DNA of 64,000 nt from Serratia liquefaciens ATCC 27592. GTDB taxonomy: Bacteria; Pseudomonadota; Gammaproteobacteria; Enterobacterales; Enterobacteriaceae. The notes beneath the pieces are model-generated. The model did not search any database and was not told the DNA's origin. It saw only the letters and a list, made by a program, of their open reading frames with translations. Shown here in pieces: positions 8,780-19,520 of the stretch (position 1 is the stretch's first letter; each line of letters opens with the position of its first letter). The stretch is taken from the NCBI RefSeq assembly GCF_000422085.1, contig NC_021741.1, positions 3,596,001 to 3,660,000 of the forward strand, in the 5' to 3' direction. The position numbers and the translations under genes are program-made.

Positions 8780-11700
8780 TTATCCTTTTCGGTGCAGTAA
8801 CAGGTAGACCACAGGAACCACCAACATCGACAACAGCGGTGCACTGAGCATGCCGCCAATCATCGGTGCCGCAATGCGCCGCATTACCTCAGAACCGGCA
8901 CCGTTACCCCACATGATCGGCAATAGCCCGGCCATAATGGTGGCAACGGTCATCACTTTTGGTCGCACCCGCAATGCCGCCCCCTCGGTGATGGCATCCA
9001 TCAGCTGTTTTTGCGTGAGCGGCTGTCCCGGCTGGCGATGTTTTTCCAACGCATGGTTCAAGTACAGCACCATTATCACGCCGAATTCCGCCGCCACACC
9101 CGCCAGCGCGATAAAGCCAACTGCCCCGGCCACCGACAGGTTGTAGTTCAGCAGATAGAGCAGCCACACCCCGCCGATCAGCGCAAACGGCAGCGTCGCC
9201 ATGATCAACAACGCATCACGCACGCTGCTGAAGGTGACAAACAGCAGCACGAAAATGATTGCCAATGTTACCGGCAGTACGATTTTCAACTGAGCGCTGG
9301 CACGTTCAAGATATTCAAACTGCCCGGACCAGCTCAACGACACCCCGGCCGGCAGCTTGACCTGCTGCGCGACGACCTGCTGCATCTCTTCCACCGCCGA
9401 TTTGAGATCGCGCCCGCGCAGGTCGACATAAATCCAGTTGGAGAGCCGCGCGTTTTCACTTTTCAGCATAGGCGGCCCTTCGCTAACCCGAATATCCGCC
9501 AGCATCGACAGCGGCACCTGGCCGCCGCTGGCGGTCAGTACCGGTAACGCCTGCAACTGCTGTACCGAATCACGCACCTCACGCGGATAACGCACATTGA
9601 TCGGGTAACGCGCTCGGCCCTCGACGGTTTCGCCAATGTTTTCGCCGCCCACCAGCGTCGCCACCATGGATTGCAGCTCTTTCACCGAAACGCCGTAGCG
9701 CGCAGCCCGCTGACGGTCGATATCGATATCCACGTAGCGGCCGCCGGTGATGCGTTCTGCCAGCGCCGAAGTGACGCCCGGCACCTGCTTCACCACCTGC
9801 TCAATCTGCCCGGAAATCCGTTCGATATCGGCCATGTTATTGCCGTTCACCTTGATGCCCACCGGACTTTTGATTCCGGTGGCCAACATGTCCAGCCGAT
9901 TGCGGATCGGCGGAACCCAGACGTTGGCAATACCCGGCACCTTGACCATCGCATCCAGTTCCGCCACCAGCTTGTCCATGGTCATGCCTGGTCGCCACTG
10001 GTCACGCGGTTTGAAACGAATGGTGGTTTCCAGCATGGTCAACGGCGCGGGATCGGTAGCACTTTCCGCCCTGCCGGCCTTACCGAACACCGTCGCTACC
10101 TCCGGCACGGTTTTGATCAACCTGTCGGTCAGTTGCAGTAGCCTGCTGGCCTCGCGCGCAGACATCCCCGGCAGCGAGGAAGGCATATACAACAGGTCAC
10201 CTTCGTCGAGCTGCGGCATAAATTCGCTGCCCAACCGGCTAAGCGGATAGGCGGTTAACAGCAACAGCAGGCACGAAATCCCCAGCGTGGTTTTTGGCCG
10301 TGCCAACACCGACGCCAGCACCGGCTGGTACAGGCGGATCAGCCAGCGGTTGATCGGATTGGCATGTTCGTCGGGAATGCGGCCGCGGATAAAGTAGCCC
10401 ATCAGCACCGGCACCAGCGTAATGCCCAGACCGGCCGCCACCGCCATGGCGTAGGTTTTGGTGTAGGCCAGCGGGGAGAACATCCGGCCTTCCTGCGCCT
10501 GCAGGGTGAACACCGGAATGAAGGACAGCGTGATAATCAGCAAACTGCAAAACAGCGCCGGCCCCACCTCCACCGCCGCCTGCTCTGAAATGCGCCAATA
10601 ATCCGTCGACGTCGGCTGCTGTCCGGGATGGCGTTGCCGCCACTGCTCCAGCACCTTATGCATGTTCTCAATCATGACGATGGCCGCATCCACCATGGCG
10701 CCAATGGCGATGGCGATTCCCCCCAGCGACATGATATTGGCGTTTACGCCCTGGTAATGCATCACCACAAAGGCGCCAAGAATACCGAGCGGCAGCGTGA
10801 TCATCGCCACCAGCGCCGAACGAAAATGGAACAGGAACAGCGTGCACACCAAAGCCACCACGATAAACTCCTCCAGGAGCTTGTGGGACAAGGTTTCAAT
10901 TGCATGTTCGATCAGTTGGGAACGGTCGTACACGGTCACAATTTCCACACCCGGCGGCAGGGTCTGCTGAACCTCCTGCAGCTTGACCTTCAGCGCGTTG
11001 ATGGTTTCCAGGGCATTTTTGCCGTAGCGCATCACGACGATGCCGCCCGCCACTTCGCCCTCGCCGTTCAGCTCCGCCACGCCCCGGCGGATCTCCGGCC
11101 CTTCGCGCAGTGTTGCCACTTGCGACAGCAGGATCGGCACACCGTCACGCACGGTGATTACCACGTTGGCAAAATCGCTGAGTTTTTTCAGGTAGCCCGA
11201 GGTGCGAACCATATACTCCGCCTCCCCCATTTCCAGCAGCGCCCCGCCGCCTTCCTGGTTGGCGTCCTGAATGGCACTGACTACCTGTTGATGGGTGATG
11301 TTCAGCGCGCGCAGGCTGGGTGGATCCAGCACCACCTGATATTGGCGTACCATGCCGCCCACGCTGGCCACTTCCGCCACGTTAGGGACGGTTTTCAGTT
11401 CAAACTTCAGCGTCCAGTCTTGCAGCGCGCGCAGGTCGGCCAGGCTGTGCTTGCCGCTTTTATCCACCAGGGCATACTCGTACACCCAGCCGACGCCGGT
11501 GGCGTCCGGCCCCAGTGCCACCTTCACCTGCGGCGGCAGTGAGGATTGCACCTGGCTGAGCGCCTCCAGCACCCGCGAACGCGCCCAGTACAAATCGGTG
11601 CCGTCCTCAAACAACACGTAGACGTAGGCGTCGCCAAACATGGAAAAACCCCGTACCGTTTTGGCCCCCGGCACCGAGAGCAACGTGGTGGTCAGCGGAT

Positions 11701-11899
11701 AGGTCACCTGATCTTCAATCACCTGCGGTGCCTTGCCCGGATAGGTGGCACGGACAATCACCTGTACGTCGGACAGGTCCGGCAGCGCATCCAGCGGCGC
11801 TTTCTGCAATGCCCAGATCCCCCAACCGGCCAACAGCACCGAAGCCAGCAGCACCAAGAGCCGGTTGCGCAGCGACCAGCGAATCACGAAAGCAATCAT
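8780..11899 (-). CDS. cusA: CusA, heavy-metal efflux RND pump (Cu(I)/Ag(I))
   Basis: The protein has 1039 residues, typical of HME-RND transporters. The first membrane helix is near residues 12-30, and two large periplasmic loops alternate with twelve membrane helices. The [20 protein letters not shown] block in TM4 carries the proton-relay acidic residue of the heavy-metal subfamily. Methionines in the periplasmic cleft ([10 protein letters not shown] region) fit the Met-relay path of CusA. With CusB and CusC it forms a tripartite pump that removes Cu(I) and Ag(I) from periplasm and cytoplasm. It overlaps cusB by 4 bp and is the last gene of the operon. Confidence 0.93.
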   Translation of the reverse strand: MIAFVIRWSLRNRLLVLLASVLLAGWGIWALQKAPLDALPDLSDVQVIVRATYPGKAPQVIEDQVTYPLTTTLLSVPGAKTVRGFSMFGDAYVYVLFEDGTDLYWARSRVLEALSQVQSSLPPQVKVALGPDATGVGWVYEYALVDKSGKHSLADLRALQDWTLKFELKTVPNVAEVASVGGMVRQYQVVLDPPSLRALNITHQQVVSAIQDANQEGGGALLEMGEAEYMVRTSGYLKKLSDFANVVITVRDGVPILLSQVATLREGPEIRRGVAELNGEGEVAGGIVVMRYGKNALETINALKVKLQEVQQTLPPGVEIVTVYDRSQLIEHAIETLSHKLLEEFIVVALVCTLFLFHFRSALVAMITLPLGILGAFVVMHYQGVNANIMSLGGIAIAIGAMVDAAIVMIENMHKVLEQWRQRHPGQQPTSTDYWRISEQAAVEVGPALFCSLLIITLSFIPVFTLQAQEGRMFSPLAYTKTYAMAVAAGLGITLVPVLMGYFIRGRIPDEHANPINRWLIRLYQPVLASVLARPKTTLGISCLLLLLTAYPLSRLGSEFMPQLDEGDLLYMPSSLPGMSAREASRLLQLTDRLIKTVPEVATVFGKAGRAESATDPAPLTMLETTIRFKPRDQWRPGMTMDKLVAELDAMVKVPGIANVWVPPIRNRLDMLATGIKSPVGIKVNGNNMADIERISGQIEQVVKQVPGVTSALAERITGGRYVDIDIDRQRAARYGVSVKELQSMVATLVGGENIGETVEGRARYPINVRYPREVRDSVQQLQALPVLTASGGQVPLSMLADIRVSEGPPMLKSENARLSNWIYVDLRGRDLKSAVEEMQQVVAQQVKLPAGVSLSWSGQFEYLERASAQLKIVLPVTLAIIFVLLFVTFSSVRDALLIMATLPFALIGGVWLLYLLNYNLSVAGAVGFIALAGVAAEFGVIMVLYLNHALEKHRQPGQPLTQKQLMDAITEGAALRVRPKVMTVATIMAGLLPIMWGNGAGSEVMRRIAAPMIGGMLSAPLLSMLVVPVVYLLLHRKG

Positions 11900-13347
11900 A
11901 AGTGGCCCCCGTGTTCAGCGCTTGTCGGCACGATTTGGCTGATATGTGAACCTTGTTCATCAACGCTAAAGTGGATTTTTACGCTATCACCGGGTTTGAT
12001 ACCGGCAGGTATTCCCCCTGGCGGCAGGGCAAAATCCATGGTCATCGCCGGCCACTGCAGCTCCGGCACGGGGCCGTGGGACAGCGTGATGGTGCTCTCG
12101 TTCACGGCATCCACCACCCCCTCGGCCTGGTATTGTTTCACCTCGTTTTGCGCCGCCATTTGTGGCAAGGCACTGCGCATGCTGGCCTCGGAATCAATCA
12201 GGAATTGGCCGGAGGTCACTACCCTTTGCCCAGCATTCAGCCCACGTTTGATTTCTACCCAGCCGTCCTGCACACGACCGGCCACCACGTCAACCGGCGT
12301 GAAGTGCCCATTGCCTTCGGCGATCAACACCCTATTGCGATCGCCGCTGTCGATCAGCGCCTCCTGCGGTATCGCCAACACCGGCTGGCCGAGGTTGCCG
12401 TGCGACAATGTCAGTTGCAGATACATGCCCGGTCGAAGCTTTTGTTGAGGGTTTTTCAACAGGATGCGCGCTTTGAAGGTTCGGGTCAGCGGATCGACAT
12501 TGGCCAGCAGTTCGCTCACCTCGCCTTCAAATCGTTCACCAGGCCAGCTGGCGGAAGCGGCCTGCACCTTATCGCCCACTTTCAACAATCCGGCCTGCGC
12601 CTGTGGATAATCGGCAACGATCCACACCGGATCGAGGCTGGCTAGTTCAAACAGCCCCTGCGCGGCCGTCACCTGAGCGCCCTCGAGCACGCTCAGCTTA
12701 TTCACAAAACCATTTTCCGGTGCCGCTATCTGCACCCGCGGTTCGGGTTTACCTGAACGTTCCACCTGCCGGATCACCACCTCGGGCATAAACAGCAACT
12801 GCAACCGCTGGCGTGCAGCGGCGGTCAGAGCGCTATCGCCCAGTTTGCGTATTGCCAGATATTCCTGCTGTGCCGCACTCCAGTCGGGGATCCACAGCTG
12901 CGCCAGGGCTTCGCCCTTTTTCACCTGTTGCTGACTGGCACGCACGTAGAGTTTTTCCACCAGTCCGTTGGCGCGGGCGGCGACAATCTGAACCCCGCGT
13001 TCATCGGTGGCGACGCTGCCGAAAGCGTTCAGTTGTGGCTCCAGTTGGCGCAATTGTGCAGCTTCGGTGCGAACGCCCAGGTTCTGCTGTTGCCGGGCGC
13101 TGATGGTCACGCCCCCTTCCGGCTCAGCCTCATCGGCATAGCGCGGCACCAGTTGCATATCCATAAAGGGCGATTTACCCGGTTGGTCAAAACGCTGCCC
13201 CGGCATCATCGGGTCGTACCAATAAAGCACCTGCCGCTCACTCTTGACGGCCGGCGCAGGCGCTTCTCCCGCTGCGCCAAACCAGTATCCCGCCAGCCCA
13301 GTGCCAATCAGCGCCGCTAACAGCGCCAGCTTGAATTGTATTTTCAT
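11896..13347 (-). CDS. cusB: CusB, periplasmic adaptor of the Cus pump with C-terminal CusF-like domain
   Basis: The protein has 483 residues, versus about 407 in E. coli CusB. An N-terminal membrane anchor is followed by [23 protein letters not shown], the Met-bearing metal-transfer segment, then barrel-sandwich, alpha-hairpin and beta-barrel regions up to about residue 400. The last 80 residues add a second metal-binding domain like CusF, with a His in LSHGP and the WPAMTM motif that binds Cu(I)/Ag(I) through His, Trp and two Met. The adaptor bridges CusA and CusC, and this version carries its own chaperone domain. The ATG at 13347 follows CAGGAAT. It overlaps cusA and cusC by 4 bp each. 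Confidence 0.93.
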   Translation of the reverse strand: MKIQFKLALLAALIGTGLAGYWFGAAGEAPAPAVKSERQVLYWYDPMMPGQRFDQPGKSPFMDMQLVPRYADEAEPEGGVTISARQQQNLGVRTEAAQLRQLEPQLNAFGSVATDERGVQIVAARANGLVEKLYVRASQQQVKKGEALAQLWIPDWSAAQQEYLAIRKLGDSALTAAARQRLQLLFMPEVVIRQVERSGKPEPRVQIAAPENGFVNKLSVLEGAQVTAAQGLFELASLDPVWIVADYPQAQAGLLKVGDKVQAASASWPGERFEGEVSELLANVDPLTRTFKARILLKNPQQKLRPGMYLQLTLSHGNLGQPVLAIPQEALIDSGDRNRVLIAEGNGHFTPVDVVAGRVQDGWVEIKRGLNAGQRVVTSGQFLIDSEASMRSALPQMAAQNEVKQYQAEGVVDAVNESTITLSHGPVPELQWPAMTMDFALPPGGIPAGIKPGDSVKIHFSVDEQGSHISQIVPTSAEHGGHL

Positions 13348-14603
13348 TGCATTGATTCCTGAGGGGTGAGATAGCGAATGGCGGCCCAAATCTGTGCCAG
13401 TTCCCTGGCAGCCTTGCCGGCGCTGAGGCGACTGTCGAGCAGCGCCCGCCGAGCTTCCAGTACCGCCGACAAATCGCTTTTACCGCTGCGGTACTGCGCT
13501 AACAGCAAAGTGACCCGCTGTTGTTGCAGGGGAATAGCCTGCCCCTGTTGGCGCTGCCACTGCGCCTGAGCCGCCTGATATTGCGCCAACAGCGTATCGA
13601 GCTGTGCCTGATGATCACGGATCAACAACGTGAGCCGATCGGTGGCCTCCATGCTGCGGGAAACATCAGCGGCATAGTCCTTATCCTGCCGCTGCGAGCG
13701 GAACAACGGCAGATCGACGGTAAACATCACCCCGGCCAAATCCTCGTACTCGTCGGCCCGTTTGCCGTAATACACCTCGACGCCGACGTCCGGTATCGCC
13801 GCCACCTCTGATTGCGCCGAACGCGCCTTGGCGACGTCCGCCTCACGGCTGGCCTGCAACACCTCGGGGTGTTGACTGATGGCCTGCCGCAATACTTCGC
13901 TGTCCGCCGGTAAACGTTCAAAGCGCGGCATGGCCCCGGCGGTATCCGTCGCAGACAGGCCGGTCAACTGCGTCAGACGCGCCTGCGCGACAGCAACATC
14001 ACGCTGCGCCTCGCTGATGCGATCCTGCATGCTTAGCAGCGTCAGCCTGGCATCCAGCACTCCACTCGCTGGGGTTCCCCCACCGGCTACCGCAGCACGC
14101 TGAGTGGCAATCTGGCGTTCACTCTCCGTCACCAGGGCTGAGGCATCCCGCAGGGTTTGCCGGCTCAACGCCAGCGCCAGCCAGGCCTGCGCGGTTTGCT
14201 GTTGAAGGCGAGCGCGAATGGTGGCGCTGCCCGCATCCGTCTGGCTGGCTTCGGCGCGCAGGGTATCCGCTTTACGCTGACGTTTGGTGCTGCTGACGTA
14301 ATCCTGCATGATGCCGATTCGTCCCATGGTCATGCCTTCGCGGGTAAAACGCTGAGCGTTGCCGCCCTGCACCGGCACGTTTTCAATGCCGAACTTCAGC
14401 TTGGGATCGGGCAACTGCATTGCCGAATCCGCCATGTTCTGCAAGGCGTCAACCTGATGACGATTAGCGGATAACTCCGCCGAATAACCTTCGGCCGCCG
14501 TCAATGACTGTTGCAGCGTCAGATCCGCCGCCAGGGTGGCCGGTGCCCAACAGGCAAGCAGCAGCCAGCCCACCCGCCAAGGGTGAGAAAGGATAATGGT
14601 CAT
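13344..14603 (-). CDS. cusC: CusC-like outer membrane efflux channel (TolC family)
   Basis: The protein has 419 residues. A signal peptide ends near TLAAD and is followed by two outer-membrane-efflux-protein repeats rich in long helices and heptads (LTLQQSLTAAEGYSAELSAN; QQQRVTLLLAQYRSGKSDLSAVLEARR). The trimeric channel spans the outer membrane and periplasm and docks on CusB. No convincing lipidation site is seen, unlike E. coli CusC. The gene is closer in size and order to HME-RND loci of the Sil/Czc kind. The ATG at 14603 comes 10 bp after the cusF stop. Confidence 0.88.
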   Translation of the reverse strand: MTIILSHPWRVGWLLLACWAPATLAADLTLQQSLTAAEGYSAELSANRHQVDALQNMADSAMQLPDPKLKFGIENVPVQGGNAQRFTREGMTMGRIGIMQDYVSSTKRQRKADTLRAEASQTDAGSATIRARLQQQTAQAWLALALSRQTLRDASALVTESERQIATQRAAVAGGGTPASGVLDARLTLLSMQDRISEAQRDVAVAQARLTQLTGLSATDTAGAMPRFERLPADSEVLRQAISQHPEVLQASREADVAKARSAQSEVAAIPDVGVEVYYGKRADEYEDLAGVMFTVDLPLFRSQRQDKDYAADVSRSMEATDRLTLLIRDHQAQLDTLLAQYQAAQAQWQRQQGQAIPLQQQRVTLLLAQYRSGKSDLSAVLEARRALLDSRLSAGKAARELAQIWAAIRYLTPQESMQ

Positions 14604-14613
14604 AACGCCTCCG

Positions 14614-14937
14614 TTATGGTCGAGCAGCGGCGATGGCGATCAGCTGATAACCGCCGTCGATCGGCAGGAAGCTGAAATCAACCTCGGTACCCACCGGCAA
14701 GACGGCGAATGAAGGCGATGAAGGGAGCAGGAAGCTCATGGTCATTGGCGGCCAACTGAGTGCAGGAATGGCCTGGTGCGCGATAGACACCTTTCGCTCA
14801 TCCCAGCTTTTGACGACGCCCTGGCTGTGGATTTCAACGGCAGTTCTTGCGGCAGGATCCTGCATTGCCATATCGGCAGCGCTGGCGCTAAAGGAGAAAA
14901 ACAGGGCGATCACTACGGCAGCAAATACATTACGCAT
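14614..14937 (-). CDS. cusF: CusF, periplasmic Cu(I)/Ag(I) metallochaperone
   Basis: The protein has 107 residues. A signal peptide (VVIALFFSFSASAADMAM) precedes a small OB-fold. The ligand set is present: His54 in IAHQAIPALSW, Trp62, and Met65/Met67 in WPPMTM. CusF hands Cu(I) and Ag(I) to CusB. It is the first core gene of cusFCBA, with only 10 bp before cusC. No CusRS two-component genes are in the window, so the regulator is not visible. Confidence 0.92.
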   Translation of the reverse strand: MRNVFAAVVIALFFSFSASAADMAMQDPAARTAVEIHSQGVVKSWDERKVSIAHQAIPALSWPPMTMSFLLPSSPSFAVLPVGTEVDFSFLPIDGGYQLIAIAAARP

Positions 14938-15005
14938 AACGGGTACTCCATAAAATAGTTAACAAACGCGGAAAACCGTCGGGGACGGCAAAGCGGTTGT
15001 CAGAA

Positions 15006-15428
15006 CTATTCACGGAACCGGCAGAAAACGATCTCTGCCGGCGGACCTGTTATCGGGGGCGTTTGCCAGGTATTGGAGGGGACTGAGCGAGACGGGAAAG
15101 GCGTAATAACGGCCAATTCGCTGCTGGTGGGCAGCGCAGCCAACGTCAGGTTGCTGTGATCCTGTTGGGCTGACTCCGGAACGCAGTGTTTCTCACACAG
15201 CGGCTCTTGGGTTTGCATCTGCTGCTGCGACGGCACGCTGTTTTGCATATGCATCATATGCTGAGCCATCGGCGCTTCACCGCTGAACTGCAGGTTGCAG
15301 TTGTGGCTGGCCAACGCCAGTTGAGTATTCAACAACAACCAGCTGACGACCAATAACCATGCGCAGGCCCGCTTTTTAGCAAAGCGCAGGCGGTGCATGG
15401 ATAAGGAGATGGACGCCAAAGCCGACAT
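15006..15428 (-). CDS. Cys/Met/His-rich membrane-anchored small protein upstream of cusF, function unknown
   Basis: From the ATG at 15428 the protein has 140 residues. A basic stretch (RLRFAKKRA) leads into one hydrophobic segment (WLLVVSWLLLNTQLALA), so it is probably secreted or anchored. Then comes NCNLQFSG, a Met/His cluster (MAQHMMHMQ) and CEKHC, followed by a Ser/Pro-rich tail. These spaced soft ligands suggest Cu(I) or Ag(I) binding in the periplasm, which fits its place 68 bp upstream of cusF on the same strand. An alternative TTG start lies at 15554 and another ATG at 15398; none has a good ribosome binding site. I do not recognise a named family. Confidence 0.6.
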   Translation of the reverse strand: MSALASISLSMHRLRFAKKRACAWLLVVSWLLLNTQLALASHNCNLQFSGEAPMAQHMMHMQNSVPSQQQMQTQEPLCEKHCVPESAQQDHSNLTLAALPTSSELAVITPFPSRSVPSNTWQTPPITGPPAEIVFCRFRE

Positions 15429-15580
15429 CAGATCGTTCCAGAGTGGGAGATAGCGGGAGTATATCGACCCGGACCGGGCGCAGGAATGGAATTTACATCC
15501 GCTGACAAAGAACTGCTCATCTGTGGGCCGGTAATATAAATGCCATGACTTCAATCAACTGGCGGCGGATTACCCAAACA

Positions 15581-15606
15581 AAAAGCCCAGCAGATGCTGG
15601 GCTTTT
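15581..15606. terminator. Rho-independent terminator after the small lipoprotein gene
   Basis: AAAAGCCCAGCA, a two-base loop, and its exact complement ending in TTTT form a symmetric terminator that works on either strand. It ends the gene at 15633-15854 and separates it from the cus operon. Confidence 0.85.
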
Positions 15607-15632
15607 AAACCGGGAGACTCTCCGACGGAAGG

Positions 15633-15854
15633 TTATTTGGTCAACGCGATAATACCCAGCGTCAGACCGGCAACTGCCGCTGCCCCACCGGCGATGGCGC
15701 CAGCGGTTTCCCAGTTGTCCTGCGTGGTGCCTTTCATGCAGGTATTGGTGTGCACCAGACGGCCCTGGTCGTCATAGACCGGGACACAAGGGGAATCGGT
15801 CGCGCACCCAGCCAGAATGACCGACAGCAATCCAACCGCAATTAACTTTTTCAT
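15633..15854 (-). CDS. Small lipoprotein of unknown function
   Basis: The protein has 73 residues. The signal peptide ends in a lipobox (VILAGC). A short domain with two further Cys (SPCVPVYDDQGRLVHTNTCM) follows, then a Gly/Ala-rich hydrophobic C-terminus (GAIAGGAAAVAGLTLGIIAL) of the glycine-zipper kind seen in small outer-membrane lipoproteins. It has its own terminator, so it is probably monocistronic. I do not recognise a named orthologue. Confidence 0.75.
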   Translation of the reverse strand: MKKLIAVGLLSVILAGCATDSPCVPVYDDQGRLVHTNTCMKGTTQDNWETAGAIAGGAAAVAGLTLGIIALTK

Positions 15855-16015
15855 ACTCTTGCCTCAATGTTCGATCACTCTGAAACGCTACGCCGAGTGA
15901 TATTCGCGCTATTGAGCCATTGTATGCGCAAAAGGCTGAACAAAGCGTTAATGATCCGTCAGGAGATGTAATTTGGGATAACTCCTAGCGGTCCGTCGGC
16001 AGGGATTGCAGGCAA

Positions 16016-16040
16016 TAAAAAGCCCGCAAAAATGCGGGCT
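16016..16040 (-). terminator. Rho-independent terminator of fabB
   Basis: Read on the minus strand, the stem AGCCCGCA / TGCGGGCT is followed by TTTTTATTG. It lies 25 bp after the fabB stop. Confidence 0.88.
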
Positions 16041-16064
16041 TGATTCGGAACCTTGAGGCCGGAA

Positions 16065-17279
16065 TTACTTCTGCAGCTTACGCATCACCAGCGTGGCGTT
16101 GGTGCCGCCGAAGCCAAAGCTGTTAGACATCACGGTGGTCAACTCGCGTTGAGTTGGCTCAGTCACGATGTTCATGCCAGCGGCTTTCTCATCCAGGTTA
16201 TCGATGTTGATGCTCGGCGCGATAAAGCCGTGCTCAACCATCAGCAGGCTGTAGATCGCTTCCTGCACGCCCGCGGCACCCAGTGAGTGACCGGTCATGG
16301 CCTTGGTGGAAGAGATTGCCGGGGTGTTGTCGCCAAACACTTCGCGAATGGCACCCAGCTCTTTCACGTCGCCCACCGGCGTGGAGGTGCCGTGAACGTT
16401 CATGTAGTCGATTGGGGTATCAACGCCCTGCAGCGCCATCTTCATGCAGCGCACCGCGCCTTCACCTGATGGAGCCACCATGTCGGCACCGTCGGAGGTC
16501 GCACCGTAGCCGATGATTTCAGCATAGATGTGCGCACCACGCGCCAAAGCGTGTTCCAGCTCTTCAACCACCACCATACCGCCGCCGCCGGCGATGACGA
16601 AACCGTCACGGGCAGAGTCGTAAGTACGAGAAGCTTTTTCAGGGGTGTCGTTGTAGCTGGTGGACAGTGCGCCCATCGCATCGAACTCACAGGCCATTTC
16701 CCAGCACAGCTCTTCGCCGCCGCCGGCAAAGACCACGTCCTGTTTGCCCAGTTGGATCAGTTCAACCGCGTGACCAATGCAGTGTGCAGAGGTTGCGCAG
16801 GCAGAGCTGATGGAATAGTTAACGCCACGAATTTTGAACGGGGTTGCCAGGCAAGCGGAAACGCCTGAAGCCATAGCCTTGGTCACCATGTACGGACCCA
16901 CGCCGCGCAGGCCTTTGGCACGCATGCCATCGGATCCGGCAACCTGGTTGCGCGGAGAACCACCACCTGAGCCAACAACCAGACCGGTGCGATCGTTGGA
17001 AACCTGATCGGCAGCCAGACCTGAGTCCTTGATGGCTTCTTCCATGGAAAGATAGGCATAAACGGACGCGTCGCTCATAAAGCGCATCACTTTACGGTCA
17101 ATCAGACCCGTAGTGTCCAGTTTAACATCGCCCCATACGTGACTACGCATGCCGGAATCTTTCAGCTCCTGGGAGAAAGTGATCCCAGAACGACCTTCCT
17201 GCAGGCTCGCCAGGACCTCCTGCTGGTTGTTACCAATGCTGGAGACGATTCCCAGGCCAGTAATCACTGCACGTTTCAT
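16065..17279 (-). CDS. fabB: FabB, 3-oxoacyl-[ACP] synthase I
   Basis: The protein has 404 residues, close to the usual 406. It condenses malonyl-ACP with growing acyl-ACP and is required for unsaturated fatty acid synthesis. Its thiolase-fold active site shows Cys161 in [10 protein letters not shown], a His in [12 protein letters not shown] and a His in [13 protein letters not shown], the Cys-His-His triad. It is divergent from mnmC, as in E. coli. The shared upstream region has FabR- and FadR-like operators, so both saturation state and fatty-acid supply should control it. Confidence 0.97.
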   Translation of the reverse strand: MKRAVITGLGIVSSIGNNQQEVLASLQEGRSGITFSQELKDSGMRSHVWGDVKLDTTGLIDRKVMRFMSDASVYAYLSMEEAIKDSGLAADQVSNDRTGLVVGSGGGSPRNQVAGSDGMRAKGLRGVGPYMVTKAMASGVSACLATPFKIRGVNYSISSACATSAHCIGHAVELIQLGKQDVVFAGGGEELCWEMACEFDAMGALSTSYNDTPEKASRTYDSARDGFVIAGGGGMVVVEELEHALARGAHIYAEIIGYGATSDGADMVAPSGEGAVRCMKMALQGVDTPIDYMNVHGTSTPVGDVKELGAIREVFGDNTPAISSTKAMTGHSLGAAGVQEAIYSLLMVEHGFIAPSINIDNLDEKAAGMNIVTEPTQRELTTVMSNSFGFGGTNATLVMRKLQK

Positions 17280-17327
17280 TCAATACCTCTTCCACAATTT
17301 TACATTCGGGATTTTGCATCGCACTTT

Positions 17328-17345
17328 AGCGTACAGATGTACGCC
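17328..17345. promoter_or_regulatory. FabR-like operator upstream of fabB
   Basis: AGCGTACA-GA-TGTACGCC is a near-perfect palindrome of the kind FabR uses at E. coli fabA and fabB. It is centred about 57 bp upstream of the fabB ATG. Confidence 0.75.
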
Positions 17346-17346
17346 G

Positions 17347-17363
17347 AACAAGTCCGATCAGCG
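17347..17363 (-). promoter_or_regulatory. FadR-like activator site upstream of fabB
   Basis: On the minus strand CGCTGATCGGACTTGTT keeps most of the FadR consensus CTGGTCnGACCT. It lies just upstream of the FabR-like palindrome, the same order as at E. coli fabB, where FadR activates. Confidence 0.65.
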
Positions 17364-17449
17364 TTTTTCAGCTTTATTCTTATCCAGTTTGCGCCATAGC
17401 GCCAGCGCCGTTAGAATCCCGTCACCCCTTGAGTTACGAGCAACTAACC

Positions 17450-19474
17450 GTGAGCCACGCCCCGATCCAAACCGCAGCGTTATCCTGGAATGAACAGGGT
17501 ACACCTGTTTCGAAACAGTTTGATGACGTCTACTTTTCCAATCAGGATGGGCTGGAAGAAACCCGCTATGTGTTTCTCATGGGCAACCGACTGCCGCAAC
17601 GTTTTGCCGACCACCCTCGCCCGCTGTTTATCGTGGCGGAAACCGGCTTCGGCACCGGGCTTAACTTTTTGACGCTGTGGCAGGCCTTTGCCGGTTTCCG
17701 CACGGCGATGCCGGACGCCCCGCTTCAGCGCCTGCACTTTATCAGCTTTGAAAAATTCCCGCTGCTGCAGGCCGATTTGGCGGCGGCGCATGCCCGCTGG
17801 CCGGAACTGGCGCCATATGCCGATGAATTACGCGCTCAATGGCCGTTGCCGCTGCCGGGCTGCCACCGCCTGCTGCTGGCCGAAGGGCGCATCACGCTCG
17901 ATCTGTGGTTTGGCGACGTGAACGCGTTACTGCCTCACTTCGACGCCAGCATGAACCGTCAAATCGATGCCTGGTTCCTCGATGGCTTCGCCCCGGCAAA
18001 GAACCCTGATATGTGGACGGAGCAGCTGTTCACCGCCATGGCGCGCTTTGCCCGGCCGGGCGGCAGCCTTGCCACCTTTACCGCCGCAGGCTTCGTGCGT
18101 CGCGGCTTACAGCAGGCAGGGTTTGATGTCATCAAAACCAAAGGCTTCGGCCAGAAGCGAGAGATGCTGACCGGCGAGTTGCCTGCCGATGCGCCGGCCG
18201 TCGCTCACCCTGCTCCCTGGCTGATGCGCCCGGTGGCGGAGAATACCGATGATATCGCCATCATTGGCGGCGGCGTCGCCAGCGCGCTAACCGCCCTCGC
18301 CCTGTTGCGACGCGGCGCAAAAGTCACGCTGTATTGCGCAGATCCGCAGCCGGGCGAAGGGGCATCAGGCAACCGTCAGGGCGCACTCTACCCTTTGCTG
18401 AACGGCCGAGCCGATGCGCTGGAAAATTTCTTCAGCGCCGCCTTTCCGTTTGCCCGTCGTCAGTACGATGCACTGGTACGACAGGGCGTGGAATTTGACC
18501 ATCAATGGTGCGGTGTGAGCCAACTGGCCTTTGACGAGAAGAGCGCCGGGAAAATTGCCAAGATGCTGGCGGTTGAATGGCCGCAGGCGCTCGCCATGCC
18601 GGCCGACCGCGCTACGCTCAGCGCCTTGTGTGGCGTCGACAGCGGTTTTGGCGGCATTAACTACCCGCAGGGTGGCTGGCTATGTCCGGCCGAGCTGACG
18701 CGCAGTGCGATTGCGCTGGCGCAACGTCAAGGGATGCGCTGCCATTATAACGCTACGCTCAGCGCTCTGACCGCCCAAGAAGCAGGCTGGCAACTCAGCT
18801 TTAGCCAAGGTGAAATTCGGCAGCATGCGACGGTGATTCTGGCCAACGGCCATCGGTTGTCCGAACTGACGCAAGGTGAAGCGCTGCCGGTTTATGCGGT
18901 GCGCGGTCAGGTATCCCATATTCCTACCACGCCGCAGCTGAGTGCATTGAAGCAGGTGCTGTGTTACGACGGCTACCTGACGCCGGTGAATGCCAATAAT
19001 CAGCAGCACTGTATCGGCGCCAGTTACCAGCGCGGCGAGACCGCCACCGAATACCGCGAAGAAGAGCAGCAGGAGAATCGGGCTCGCCTGCTGCGTTGCC
19101 TGCCGGATCAAACCTGGCCGCTGGAGGTGGACGTCAGCGACCGCCAGGCCCGCTGCGGCGTACGCAGCGCCACTCGCGATCACCTGCCAATGGTAGGTGC
19201 AGTGCCCGACTACCAGGCCACGCTAACGCAGTACCAGGATCTGCAACGTCAACACCAACGCGGTGAAGCTATCGCCAATGCGCCGAGCTACCCCAATCTG
19301 TTCATGATTGGCGGGTTAGGCTCTCGTGGGTTGTGCTCGGCCCCGCTGGCGGCAGAGATTTTGGCGGCGCAGCTGTTTGGCGAACCTTTGCCGGGCGACG
19401 CAGACCTGTTAGCGGCGTTGAACCCGAATAGAATGTGGGTAAGGAAATTACTGAAGGGACGTGCGGTAGCGTAA
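17450..19474 (+). CDS. mnmC: MnmC, bifunctional tRNA 5-methylaminomethyl-2-thiouridine synthesis enzyme
   Basis: The protein has 674 residues from the GTG at 17450. The N-terminal half is the methyltransferase part ([33 protein letters not shown]). From about residue 268 a DAO-type FAD oxidoreductase begins ([21 protein letters not shown]) and ends in [21 protein letters not shown]. The enzyme converts cmnm5s2U and nm5s2U to mnm5s2U at the wobble position of several tRNAs. A TTG at 17429 would add seven residues, but family members start at the equivalent of the GTG. It is divergent from fabB. Confidence 0.95.
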   Translation: MSHAPIQTAALSWNEQGTPVSKQFDDVYFSNQDGLEETRYVFLMGNRLPQRFADHPRPLFIVAETGFGTGLNFLTLWQAFAGFRTAMPDAPLQRLHFISFEKFPLLQADLAAAHARWPELAPYADELRAQWPLPLPGCHRLLLAEGRITLDLWFGDVNALLPHFDASMNRQIDAWFLDGFAPAKNPDMWTEQLFTAMARFARPGGSLATFTAAGFVRRGLQQAGFDVIKTKGFGQKREMLTGELPADAPAVAHPAPWLMRPVAENTDDIAIIGGGVASALTALALLRRGAKVTLYCADPQPGEGASGNRQGALYPLLNGRADALENFFSAAFPFARRQYDALVRQGVEFDHQWCGVSQLAFDEKSAGKIAKMLAVEWPQALAMPADRATLSALCGVDSGFGGINYPQGGWLCPAELTRSAIALAQRQGMRCHYNATLSALTAQEAGWQLSFSQGEIRQHATVILANGHRLSELTQGEALPVYAVRGQVSHIPTTPQLSALKQVLCYDGYLTPVNANNQQHCIGASYQRGETATEYREEEQQENRARLLRCLPDQTWPLEVDVSDRQARCGVRSATRDHLPMVGAVPDYQATLTQYQDLQRQHQRGEAIANAPSYPNLFMIGGLGSRGLCSAPLAAEILAAQLFGEPLPGDADLLAALNPNRMWVRKLLKGRAVA

Positions 19475-19484
19475 GAAAAATCAC

Positions 19485-19510
19485 GCAGGGCGCCAGCGAC
19501 AGCACCCTGC
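19485..19510 (-). terminator. Possible terminator of yfcL
   Basis: A short GCAGGG / CCCTGC stem with a large loop is followed on the minus strand by GTGATTTTT. It lies in the 46-bp gap between the convergent mnmC and yfcL stops. The stem is weak. Confidence 0.4.
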
Positions 19511-19520
19511 AGAAGCACTA

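Noticed and set aside
10628..11542. A 304-codon plus-strand frame inside cusA
   Set aside because: Antisense shadow of the RND pump; composition is dominated by His, Gln and Arg and shows no domain.
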